From Sphingobacteriia bacterium RIFOXYC2_FULL_35_18 (lineage in GTDB: Bacteria > Bacteroidota > Bacteroidia > Chitinophagales > Chitinophagaceae), in assembly GCA_001829005.1 (NCBI GenBank), contig MIAG01000002.1, positions 502,837 through 566,836 of the forward strand: a stretch of 64,000 bases of DNA, read 5' to 3'. A program made the position numbers and the translations under genes. Shown here piece by piece: positions 45,314 through 53,861 of this stretch. Below the pieces are notes generated by a model, which made no database searches, was not told the DNA's origin, and saw only the letters and a program-made list of their open reading frames with translations. The stretch's first letter is position 1. Each line of letters begins with the position of its first letter.

Positions 45314-45751
45314 ATGAAATTATCAGAACGCTTAGAATGGAATGCAGCCGATCGTCATATATTGGATTGCGCTGGATTCCCACTTGAAAGGATTGATGAG
45401 TTGGATAACACTTTTCAGCAAATAAATGAATCACTGGTTATCAGTATATGCACACTTGCAGAACCAATCCTACTAGAACAACCAGACTACTCCACAATTA
45501 TTCTTCCGAAAGAATTAGTGATGCAGTTCAAGGACGATATAGACCAGCAATTTAGTGGTGTTAGCAGCAGTGCAAGGCAAACGCTTTGGTCATTTGCTTC
45601 GCAGTATTTATGGAACAGTTGCCACAATGCTTTGAGCGCAATAAAACATGAGAAACGTTTTAACGACCCTGAACTTGGCGATTTTTTTAGAGCATTGGAA
45701 GATGCTAAAAAAAGTGGGTTTTCATTTGAAAGGACACTTTTAAATAAATAA
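45314..45751 (+). CDS. Hypothetical protein (145 aa)
   Basis: Unrecognised soluble, mostly helical protein, start MKLSERLEWNAADRHIL. Notable segments are ISICTLAEPILLEQPDYSTIILPKELVMQF and SFASQYLWNSCHNALSAIKHEKR. The ATG at 45314 is preferred because the upstream extension runs through a non-coding-like spacer. Last gene of the left-to-right block of the element. Confidence 0.6.
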   Translation: MKLSERLEWNAADRHILDCAGFPLERIDELDNTFQQINESLVISICTLAEPILLEQPDYSTIILPKELVMQFKDDIDQQFSGVSSSARQTLWSFASQYLWNSCHNALSAIKHEKRFNDPELGDFFRALEDAKKSGFSFERTLLNK

Positions 45752-45814
45752 AGCAGGAAGAAGTATAAAAAAAGTTTAACTAATAGTAACACTCATTGAT
45801 AGTTCATAAAATGA

Positions 45815-45862
45815 AACAGCCTCTAAATCTTATAAATTTCAATTTAAAACTTAGAGGCTGTT
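45815..45862 (-). terminator. Hairpin after the giant adhesin gene
   Basis: Stem AACAGCCTCTAA / TTAGAGGCTGTT with a 24-base AT-rich loop, extended by an outer CTCATT / AATGAG pair. It lies 43 bases past the adhesin stop codon and also past the convergent 145-aa gene. Confidence 0.5.
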
Positions 45863-45904
45863 ATTAATGAGCCATAAATTGATGACTACACTTTTGATTT
45901 TTTA

Positions 45905-48900
45905 CTACTGCGTAACTATGACCTTTCTATTTTGATATTTAATATCTGAACCTTCTAGGTTTAGAATATAATTGGTCATTCCAGTTGTATTTTTAATATC
46001 TACTGAGACTGTATTCTCACCTTTTACCGCATTTACCCACTTACTTAACACCACTCTTCCTGATGCAGCGTCTCTAACAACTAAATTCAATCTGATTTCT
46101 TTTGGAGATTTGAATGTAGCAAAGAATTTATTCGATGCAGGGTTTGGATAAACATTTATTTCTTTTGAATTCAAACTACTGATATATGCATAGTCAGTTT
46201 TAGAAAATGAAAGATTACTAACCTGTGCATTCATCAAAGAACTGGTTCCAAGATTTGTAGCTTCGTAAGTAAAAATAATTGTAGTAATGTCATTAGCATT
46301 TATTTTACCAGATATAGTTTTAGATTTAAAATCATTTATACTTAAAACTAATTCTGTTTCATTACTTGTCAAAGGGATTGATAAAGAATATTGATCTGCC
46401 CAATTAACAATACTGTCTTTAAGTAGAATAATTCTAAGATTTGCACCCTTACCTCCTGCAGTTAATTTAATTGTCTTGTATTCTTTCAGATCTTGTGGTA
46501 TAGCTCCGCCTCTTAATAGTTTATATACGGTAACATTATCTGGGGTATTTGCTTCAATTTGCATATTCCTGAACAGCAAGAAATCATCCTTATTTTCAAT
46601 AGTTCTCTTTTTGTCGTTTGTGATTTTAAATGACTTAATTGAAGTAGTATTTGAATTGAATTCATATCCCCAGTTCCCATCTGCCATAAAAACTTGATCT
46701 TTCATCTCTCCATTTATGTAAAGACTTATAGTTGCTTCATAATTGTCACTTAATGGAATATTAATTATTGACTTTCCAGTTGGTTTAATTGTAAATGGTA
46801 TTTGCTTTTTTATAAGATTTGTAGAAAACTCATTTTCACGCTCTAAAATTTCAAAATAACCATTGGTACTTGTTGTAGAATTACCTATTTCAAGAACTAC
46901 ATTTTCAGCTTCACGCTTTCCTTTTGTAATATATGTTTTTGGTATTTCTGTCTTATTATCAATCTGTAGAATTGGCATTTTACTTTCTAATCTTGTTATA
47001 ATATCAAATACCATCTCATCAATTAAATAGGGGCTTTCAGCCCATAACTGAATATTAAACATAGTTTCATCTGGAGAATAGTCTTTATTTAACCATGTTG
47101 ATTGAATCGTATAATTATTTCGTCCGTTTTTAGCACCTATAACAAAGCTATAAGCATATTCTTTTTGACCTTTAGAGTTAAGTAAATCAAACTTAACGAG
47201 ATTAATATCATTTATGGTTACATTTTCAATCTTTAATAGTTCTGCACCTTTTAATCTATCACAAACTGCTTTTGTATGATCGTATACTTTTCCTAATGTT
47301 TTTGTACCAAACGCAACCGCTCTTGCTTTATTTTCCGAGGTAAAATCTATTGATAAAGCTTCAACTGCATTGGTAAAAGAAGGTATATCTGTTGGAGTGG
47401 TTGTATAGGCTTTATAATTACCAGTTGATAATTTTTGGGGTAAAATTTCAGATAATGTAATATTGCTACCTGAGCTTGATGACTTATAGGTTTGACCATT
47501 TAAATCTATTTCAACCAATTTATTATAATCAATAACCCCCGATTTATTTGAAGTAGCTGTATTAATGATCCTTTTACCAATAGCATCACCTATGCTTTTA
47601 CTTTCTAGGCCCGAATTCCAGCCACTTGGAACACCCGAGCCGGTATAAACAAACAATTCATTTGAAACCATGATACCATTCGTAGTTCTAACACTGACAT
47701 TTCCAGTAAAACAAACCGGCACAACAGCCAAAATGGTATTATCATCAATCACTCTAAAATTACTTGTTAATATACTACCTATATTAATATACGGAAAAGT
47801 GACTCCAGAAAATCCACTGCCAACTATAGTTAGCGTATCGCCTTCTTTTCCTGAACTAGGTGAAAAATTTAAATTAACAGATTCATCATTAAGTGTATAC
47901 ACCCTAGCAGAACTTATACCATAACTAATAAGGCTACCAGTAATCAATGTTTTACCATCAGCACTTATTCCTACTGACAATCCTTCAGATACACCACCTA
48001 CAGTAGTTGCAGCAATCTTGCTTCTCTTTTGAGTCCAGGAACTTCCATCTTTTTTAAAAATCCATACTGCTCCGTTTCTGTAATTATCACTTGGCCCTCC
48101 GACAATTGCTGTCTTTCCATCTGCACTTAAGTCAACTGATGTTCCAAAACTTGCACCGTTTTGCATGTCATTACCAGTTAAAAAAGAACCTGCTTCTTGC
48201 CAAAAATTATTTGCTGTTTTTTCGTATATCTTTACTATACCAACTCTATTCTGAAAGAATTTAATACCTGACGAAGTGGTTGGTACATAAGTTCGCCCAA
48301 TTATAAAAGTATTACCATCTTTACTTAATTTAGAAGAATGACCTCCAGCAGGGAAATCACCAGTTCCTCCATAAGTTTGCATAAAAAACTTTGACCAAGT
48401 TCCTGATGAATTTCTCGCATATATTCTAACACTTAATTCACTGCTTATTAAAGCAGTATTACCATCTGCACTTAATGAAACTTCATAAAATTGATTGAAA
48501 AGATTATTACTTCTTCTTTCATCTTCTAACAATGTTCCTTGCTGCGACCAAACACCATTGTTTTTAGTAAAAATCCATGCTGCACCGTTTAGTACTAAAG
48601 GATCAACTGAAACGGTTTGCGTGTAATAATTTACATTAAAATATGGGCCTCCAAGTAATGCTGTATTTCCGTCAGCACTTATTGCCACACTTGAACCTTG
48701 TTGTGATGGCCTAATAGAGCCTGTTCCATATATTTTATTTCCTTGTTGTGACCACAGACCATTATTCCGAATAAATATCCAAGCAGCTCCTCTTGTACTA
48801 CTATCTTTTGGTCCACCTACTAATACCGTATTTCCATCTGCACTTATTGCAACCGAGAATCCTTGCATAGGATACCCTTCAATACCCGAACCAACTAATT

Positions 48901-50830
48901 TTGCTTCTTCAATCCAACTATTATTTACTCTTTTATAAACATATGCTGCTCCGATGCTATCATTATCAAATGGAGCTCCAATAACTGATGTATAACCATC
49001 ACTGCTTATTGCTACTGAATAACCCTCACCGTTTCTTAGATTTGGGGGGAAAGATCCACCGAGCTGCGATTCTTGCAAATATCCGTTTTGAAAACTAGTA
49101 ATTGAAAAATTACCAGGTGTTGTATATGAACCTATTGCTGTTGACAAACTGATGTTGCCAGTTACTGAACCAGGCATTACCATCACCTTTACCTCAGTAT
49201 TACTACTAGATACTATAATGGAATTTACACCTCCGATTGTTACAGAAGTTGGATTTGAAATGTTTGTACCTGTGATTGTTACCAGTGTCCCTACAGGCCC
49301 TGAAGTTGGGTTAAAACTTGTAATAGATGAGACAGACAAAGATGTAAACATCCAAACTGAACCAGTGCCACCATTATGTTGAAAACCTCCAATAATTACC
49401 TCGTTTCCATTGGCACTCATCGCTACAGAATTTCCAACGAAAGAGTTGCCAGTTACAAATGAGCCTTCTAATTTATTACCATTTTGAGACCAAATTCCAC
49501 TAGAACGTTTGTAGAGCCATGCAGCACCTGCATTAATTCTATCAGATGGTCCACCAACAATCGCTGAATTACCATCTGCACTTATGGAAACTGAAGCACC
49601 CTGCGTGGCAGCATCAGGAGAACCAGTACCTACTAATTTATTTCCTTGTTGTGACCATACCCCACTATTCCGAATAAATACCCATGCGGCACCCTTTGGC
49701 GCAAATGGAATTGCCAAAGCATCGTCGCTTGAACCACCTATTATTACTGTATTGCCATCAGCGTTTATTGCAACTGCTGAACCTTGTGTTGCATTGCCAA
49801 CTGCACCTGTACCAATTAATTTATTTCCTTGTTGAGTCCAAATATTACCACTTCGAGTAAATATCCAAGCTGCTCCAACACCAGAATTATCTTGAAACCC
49901 TCCAATTATAGCAGTATTTGCATCTGCACTCAAGGATACTGAATTTCCTTGCCTTGCATCTCCAATTGCACCAGTACCTATTAATTTATTTCCTTGTTGT
50001 GACCAAACTCCATTTGTTCTAGTATATATCCAAGCTGCACCTGTAAAGTTATTATCTGCAAATCCGCCAATTAAAGCAGTATTACCATCTGCACTTAAGG
50101 ATACTGAATATCCAAATTGAGCATTTCCTACTATGTCAGATCCAACTAATTTATTACCCTGCTGTGTCCAAACCCCATTAGATCGAGTAAATACCCAAAC
50201 TGCTCCAACACCTACATTATCTGAATTACCTCCCAATATTATGGTATTCCCGTCTGCACTAATTGCAAGTGAAGCACCCTGTTGTGCGCTAGTTGAAGCC
50301 CCACTTCCAATTAACTTACCCCCTTGTTGAGTCCAATTTGCTCCACTCTTTATGAAAACCCAAATGGCTCCAATATTTGTGTTATCTAAAAATCCACCTA
50401 CAGCTGCAGTATTGCCATCTGCACTAATTGCAACCGATCTTCCCTGATAAGCATTTCCAATTGCTCCTGCACCTTCTAACTTAGTCCCAAGGGTTGGAGT
50501 ATTAGGTGTAGAACTACTAGTTACTGTAAAAAGCCCAACACTATTCACCGACCCTGCTCCTGTAGTTAGGTTTATCGAACCACTTATAGCACTTGGCATC
50601 ACCATTGCCTTTATTTCTGTTGCAGAATTAGATACAACAATAGCTGTAACACCTCCAAATGATACCGAGGTTGGATTACTTAAGTTAGTCCCCGCGATTG
50701 TTACTAAACTACCAACTGGTCCAGATGTAGGATTAAAGCTTGTAATAGTTGGCGCCTGACTTTTAGCAATAGTAAATGCAAAAGCTAAGATTGCTGTAAG
50801 CCACAGCTGGACATAGAATTTTAGTCTCAT
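45905..50830 (-). CDS. Giant surface protein: TIG domains, two seven-repeat FG-GAP propellers and T9SS tail
   Basis: 1641 residues from the ATG at 50830, chosen because it begins a clean signal peptide (MRLKFYVQLW to AKSQA). Order: TIG/IPT domain (about residues 28-105); seven FG-GAP-like repeats of about 55 residues (to about 495), each with an SADGNT core and WxQQGNKL; second TIG (about 500-585); seven more repeats (about 600-985); third TIG (about 985-1065); a large unassigned region including a galactose-binding-like beta domain (around 1430-1540); and a type IX secretion sorting domain (about 1560-1641; VYPNPASNKFF, ending KVIVTQ). A cell-surface adhesin or carbohydrate-binding protein is likely. 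Unusual cargo for a small integrative element. Confidence 0.85.
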   Translation of the reverse strand: MRLKFYVQLWLTAILAFAFTIAKSQAPTITSFNPTSGPVGSLVTIAGTNLSNPTSVSFGGVTAIVVSNSATEIKAMVMPSAISGSINLTTGAGSVNSVGLFTVTSSSTPNTPTLGTKLEGAGAIGNAYQGRSVAISADGNTAAVGGFLDNTNIGAIWVFIKSGANWTQQGGKLIGSGASTSAQQGASLAISADGNTIILGGNSDNVGVGAVWVFTRSNGVWTQQGNKLVGSDIVGNAQFGYSVSLSADGNTALIGGFADNNFTGAAWIYTRTNGVWSQQGNKLIGTGAIGDARQGNSVSLSADANTAIIGGFQDNSGVGAAWIFTRSGNIWTQQGNKLIGTGAVGNATQGSAVAINADGNTVIIGGSSDDALAIPFAPKGAAWVFIRNSGVWSQQGNKLVGTGSPDAATQGASVSISADGNSAIVGGPSDRINAGAAWLYKRSSGIWSQNGNKLEGSFVTGNSFVGNSVAMSANGNEVIIGGFQHNGGTGSVWMFTSLSVSSITSFNPTSGPVGTLVTITGTNISNPTSVTIGGVNSIIVSSSNTEVKVMVMPGSVTGNISLSTAIGSYTTPGNFSITSFQNGYLQESQLGGSFPPNLRNGEGYSVAISSDGYTSVIGAPFDNDSIGAAYVYKRVNNSWIEEAKLVGSGIEGYPMQGFSVAISADGNTVLVGGPKDSSTRGAAWIFIRNNGLWSQQGNKIYGTGSIRPSQQGSSVAISADGNTALLGGPYFNVNYYTQTVSVDPLVLNGAAWIFTKNNGVWSQQGTLLEDERRSNNLFNQFYEVSLSADGNTALISSELSVRIYARNSSGTWSKFFMQTYGGTGDFPAGGHSSKLSKDGNTFIIGRTYVPTTSSGIKFFQNRVGIVKIYEKTANNFWQEAGSFLTGNDMQNGASFGTSVDLSADGKTAIVGGPSDNYRNGAVWIFKKDGSSWTQKRSKIAATTVGGVSEGLSVGISADGKTLITGSLISYGISSARVYTLNDESVNLNFSPSSGKEGDTLTIVGSGFSGVTFPYINIGSILTSNFRVIDDNTILAVVPVCFTGNVSVRTTNGIMVSNELFVYTGSGVPSGWNSGLESKSIGDAIGKRIINTATSNKSGVIDYNKLVEIDLNGQTYKSSSSGSNITLSEILPQKLSTGNYKAYTTTPTDIPSFTNAVEALSIDFTSENKARAVAFGTKTLGKVYDHTKAVCDRLKGAELLKIENVTINDINLVKFDLLNSKGQKEYAYSFVIGAKNGRNNYTIQSTWLNKDYSPDETMFNIQLWAESPYLIDEMVFDIITRLESKMPILQIDNKTEIPKTYITKGKREAENVVLEIGNSTTSTNGYFEILERENEFSTNLIKKQIPFTIKPTGKSIINIPLSDNYEATISLYINGEMKDQVFMADGNWGYEFNSNTTSIKSFKITNDKKRTIENKDDFLLFRNMQIEANTPDNVTVYKLLRGGAIPQDLKEYKTIKLTAGGKGANLRIILLKDSIVNWADQYSLSIPLTSNETELVLSINDFKSKTISGKINANDITTIIFTYEATNLGTSSLMNAQVSNLSFSKTDYAYISSLNSKEINVYPNPASNKFFATFKSPKEIRLNLVVRDAASGRVVLSKWVNAVKGENTVSVDIKNTTGMTNYILNLEGSDIKYQNRKVIVTQ

Positions 50831-51167
50831 AAAGCGAGTTAAATTTTGAACAAAAAGAAATCTTACAAAATGTAACAATTGATACTATACAGCGGGGAGG
50901 GAGAGTTAAGTATTAACTCTAGTATAATACAGTACAAATATAAATCTTTAAGCTTATTTATTTATACCAACCCGTTTGTATTTTTCAAGCGCCTGAAAGT
51001 AGTTTCATATTTCACTTAAACGACTATCAGTGGATTTTACTCACGAGGCATATAAATTTCTAATGTATCAAACAAAGCAGAGACAATTAATAAATGAATT
51101 TACTAGTCAGATTTGCAAAAAGAATAATCACGAAGGTGTTTTATTAATCATTATCTCAAGTTTTTGT

Positions 51168-51291
51168 CAACTTTGCCAACTTTGCCACTTTAGACAAATA
51201 AACTTTTTACGAGCGTATATCCTAAATTGGATTTAAAAAAGAGTTGGCGAAGTTGGCGAAGTTGGCGAAGTTGGCAAAGTTGGCAAAGTTG
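51168..51291. repeat. 20-bp perfect inverted repeat spanning the iteron arrays
   Basis: 51168-51187 (CAACTTTGCCAACTTTGCCA) is the exact reverse complement of 51272-51291, with 84 bases between. It could form a long hairpin or act as two facing protein-binding arrays. Confidence 0.8.
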
Positions 51292-51295
51292 GCGA
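51242..51295 (+). repeat. Six tandem 9-bp repeats (AGTTGGCRA)
   Basis: Six adjacent units: AGTTGGCGA three times, AGTTGGCAA twice and AGTTGGCGA once. A 9-bp periodic array next to a primase/helicase-type gene resembles iterons. Confidence 0.9.
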
Positions 51296-51334
51296 GACCT
51301 GTTAAGAGGCCCCGCCGAATTGCCTTTACTCAAA

Positions 51335-52723
51335 CTACTTCTTAGCCTTCTTGTACGTACCTCCCTTTGCTGAATATAGCTTGCCGCTTTTTCTTAGCTT
51401 TTCTAATCTGCGATCTAAAGTCCTTTCACTAAAACCAACAGCAGCACAAATCTCCAATACATCCTTTCGATCAAATTCACCTTCAGGAAGTAAACTATAA
51501 AAATCCAAATATTGGTGCATATCCACATCAGGTGCGGACATTGCCGAGCAGCTAAAGATCACTAGGTTGTGTGCAAGATAAACATCTGCAATGGCTAGTG
51601 ACTTTCTCAATGTTTGCCATGAGCAGTGTACTTTATCTACAAAATTCACCATACCTTCTTCGCTTTGATATAGCATTGAAAGAATACCTGCGATCCTGAT
51701 TGTAACTAAAGCAGTCCTTTTAACCATTGCACTTGTATAACCATTGTACTTCCTACTAACTGTTTCCATTTTGAATTTATACCAATTGGAAAAAAAGGCC
51801 CACTGTGGATCAGTTAATACGAATTGCGCCCCTTCTTCATTGTAATGCAACTGCAAATAAATATCAAGCATTTCATTGCTTAATTCTGCAAAAACAACAT
51901 CCCTACTATCATCCTTTCGCCCTTTTAGCATCTTAAAGAATGGTAGACTATCAAAATAGTAAAAAATAAACCTGCTTTGTAATCCATTCTCCGGGTTAGC
52001 TAGTCCCATTGACCCTACCTGCTGGGGGGTCCCGGCCAAGAGAACAGAAACCTGTGGTCGCTCAATAACTAAATGTGCATCATCCGTCTTTCGACTACTA
52101 CTTGTTGATTCATGGTGAAATGATTTCCTCAACAAATCGGAAAAGTTTCCCCAGTCTTGTTTGAAAGATTGAGCAAGTGTATCTGCTTCTGTTTCATAGA
52201 TAGTACCAATACCCCCATTCTCATTTAGAATCCCCATAAACGATGCTGCACTACTATTTGCAGGAATCACATGTCGTTTTCTTGGGAGCTTTAACTTTCT
52301 GCGCTTGCTATTATTTACATTCCCTTCATCACCTTCAACTGGAGACTCCACCTCTTTTAGTTTGACCATTGCATTATACTCTTCAAGTAAATGCGCTTCG
52401 ATGCCTTTTATATAAGCACCTGCTAGGCTAACAACCCCTTTACCAGACGCTGGTGGAGCTACTACCATAGTAAACAAGTTCATGTGTACTTTGTGATCAT
52501 CATAATGCACATAATAATTAGGGAGACTACCGCTAATTAGTGCCAATGACGAAGTAAAAAACACATCACGTTCTCTAGTATCAGGAGACATTAATTCACA
52601 GCCCTTCATTAAAAGCTTTGGAAGCTTATCGTAAACGTGAGCGGGGATTAGAGGAGTATCAAATAACTCCTCTTGTGTAATTGCAACTGCACCTACAGTT
52701 GTATTCGTACTACTTTTTAACAT
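51335..52723 (-). CDS. DUF3987 family P-loop ATPase (primase/helicase-like)
   Basis: 462 residues from the ATG at 52723. Walker A lies in VVAPPASGKG (about residues 87-96) and the DUF3987 core continues with a ...TDDAHLVIERPQVSVLLAGTPQQ segment. C-terminal residues (about 390-462) look like a winged helix (DRKDVLEICAAVGFSERTLDRRLEKLRKSGK). Such proteins accompany replication genes of Bacteroidota mobile elements. The start was chosen because the 52710-53153 gene ends inside the longer frame; the remaining overlap is 14 bases. The iteron-like array lies just past its stop codon. Confidence 0.8.
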   Translation of the reverse strand: MLKSSTNTTVGAVAITQEELFDTPLIPAHVYDKLPKLLMKGCELMSPDTRERDVFFTSSLALISGSLPNYYVHYDDHKVHMNLFTMVVAPPASGKGVVSLAGAYIKGIEAHLLEEYNAMVKLKEVESPVEGDEGNVNNSKRRKLKLPRKRHVIPANSSAASFMGILNENGGIGTIYETEADTLAQSFKQDWGNFSDLLRKSFHHESTSSSRKTDDAHLVIERPQVSVLLAGTPQQVGSMGLANPENGLQSRFIFYYFDSLPFFKMLKGRKDDSRDVVFAELSNEMLDIYLQLHYNEEGAQFVLTDPQWAFFSNWYKFKMETVSRKYNGYTSAMVKRTALVTIRIAGILSMLYQSEEGMVNFVDKVHCSWQTLRKSLAIADVYLAHNLVIFSCSAMSAPDVDMHQYLDFYSLLPEGEFDRKDVLEICAAVGFSERTLDRRLEKLRKSGKLYSAKGGTYKKAKK

Positions 52724-53153
52724 GGCATGGAGATTTAGCTTGAATAGAAGGAGTTGCAGTTTTAATTGGGTATATTTTTCGGAAATACTCTTTTGTTGCT
52801 TCATCAATACAAATAGGGACTTCAACACAAATATCTTTACCCTTTACATCAAAATCTTTTCTTACTTGATTTCTGATTGCTTCTATACAAGATTCAGAAA
52901 TAAGGGGAACTCGATGGTGTCGCTGAAGCCTTCCTCTATTCCCGTAGGTAACTTTTATAACTCGTGTGAAATAACCAATTTCAATAAATTCGGGATAAGG
53001 TTGATTTCTTTTGTCCAAGAACTTATTTCTTCTCAAAAAACGTAACAAGCGTTTTCTCCCAATATTTCTATTGAGAACGACTGCGGCATTACGCATCCCA
53101 AGGTATCCTTCAGTGCCAGAAAAGGGCACTGTATTATTTTTAAGCAAACTCAT
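52710..53153 (-). CDS. Antirepressor-like DNA-binding protein (147 aa)
   Basis: A basic protein with MRNAAVVLNRNIGRKRLLRFLR and NKFLDKRNQPYPEFIEIGYF, the pattern of the KilA-C/phage antirepressor domain (about residues 20-95). The rest is less conserved (HHRVPLISESCIEAI). It probably regulates element genes or assists replication. It lies between the helix-turn-helix protein upstream (overlapping by 4 bases) and the DUF3987 gene downstream. Confidence 0.7.
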   Translation of the reverse strand: MSLLKNNTVPFSGTEGYLGMRNAAVVLNRNIGRKRLLRFLRRNKFLDKRNQPYPEFIEIGYFTRVIKVTYGNRGRLQRHHRVPLISESCIEAIRNQVRKDFDVKGKDICVEVPICIDEATKEYFRKIYPIKTATPSIQAKSPCHVKK

Positions 53154-53632
53154 AAAGCTGGTTTTTGAGTGTTTGAAATTGATTTAGCAAGCCCACGCAT
53201 AAAATGGAACATGTGTGTTGCAACTTCTCTTTTAGGGTAAGGTTTACTAGCCTGGTCGGTCTTCGGCACTTCAAATTTTTGCGGGTGATCTTCGAAGTAA
53301 GTAAAATGAACACCCATATCATTGCTATATTGTCTGTTTCGTAAGATTGGCATAATCCTAATGGAGTAGATATCGTACATATTCTTACCATTTATTCGGC
53401 ACCAATCAATTAATCCATTGTCCCTATAGTATTTGAGTAAAGTTGGATTGCATTTCAGCATATCGCATGCGTCCCTAGTCGGCAGAAAATTTGACTTAGC
53501 TACTCTAGGTTTTTGATGATTAAGAGTTTGCTTCTTCGGTTTTTTTACTACTGTAGCTATTGGTTCATTGAATCGCATTCGATCAATCAACTGCTTACAA
53601 TCAATAATTTTAAACTGTTCCATAGTCCTCAA
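53150..53632 (-). CDS. Helix-turn-helix protein (160 aa)
   Basis: Basic protein with a linker rich in Lys (KKPKKQTLNHQKPR) and a central helix-turn-helix (about residues 48-85; FLPTRDACDMLKCNPTLLKYYRDNGLID), resembling excisionase/MerR-type DNA binding. The C-terminal part is polar and lacks known motifs. The alternative start is M4 (53623). It overlaps the upstream 83-aa gene by 23 bases and the downstream antirepressor-like gene by 4, a tight regulatory operon after the integrase. Confidence 0.7.
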   Translation of the reverse strand: MRTMEQFKIIDCKQLIDRMRFNEPIATVVKKPKKQTLNHQKPRVAKSNFLPTRDACDMLKCNPTLLKYYRDNGLIDWCRINGKNMYDIYSIRIMPILRNRQYSNDMGVHFTYFEDHPQKFEVPKTDQASKPYPKREVATHMFHFMRGLAKSISNTQKPAL

Positions 53633-53861
53633 TTTTTAAGGTTTTGTAATAGTAAGTGCCTGCAATTTTTGTGAACTGTATCAGTCCTTTTGACCGATAG
53701 TTTTTTAGCGAAGAATCTGAGCACTTCAGAACCTTTTTTGCTTCAGCTGACTTCATCCATTCACCAGGTGATGGCCTTTCGCCACCAATAATGTCTAGGA
53801 TTTTCTCAACCGTTTTTTCTAACCGAATAAAATCGGCTTTACTCGCAATGTCTATTTGCAT
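53610..53861 (-). CDS. Excisionase-like helix-turn-helix protein (83 aa)
   Basis: Small protein with an N-terminal amphipathic helix (residues 8-26) and a helix-turn-helix plus wing (about 32-75; GEWMKSAEAKKVLKCSDSSLKNYRSKG, then TYYYK). Similar to the helix-turn-helix proteins that follow integrases in Bacteroidota elements and often control excision. It overlaps the integrase stop by 10 bases. Confidence 0.78.
   Translation of the reverse strand: MQIDIASKADFIRLEKTVEKILDIIGGERPSPGEWMKSAEAKKVLKCSDSSLKNYRSKGLIQFTKIAGTYYYKTLKIEDYGTV

Larger units (their letters stand above)
50831..51334. promoter_or_regulatory. Gene-free stretch with iteron-like arrays (candidate replication origin)
   Basis: 504 bases with no supported gene. 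It carries the array of 9-bp repeats at 51242-51295 and an inverted, shorter array at about 51166-51188. The position between the DUF3987 ATPase gene and the adhesin gene fits an element replication origin or a regulatory region. Confidence 0.45.

Noticed and set aside
45905..50830. CRISPR-like repetition on the DNA level
   Set aside because: The repeats are about 165 bp, imperfect, and continuous coding repeats (FG-GAP), not short repeats with unique spacers. No cas genes are present.
51030..51236. Open frame of 68 codons overlapping the inverted iteron array
   Set aside because: It crosses the repeat region, has low-complexity composition and no family resemblance; the repeats explain the sequence better than a gene.
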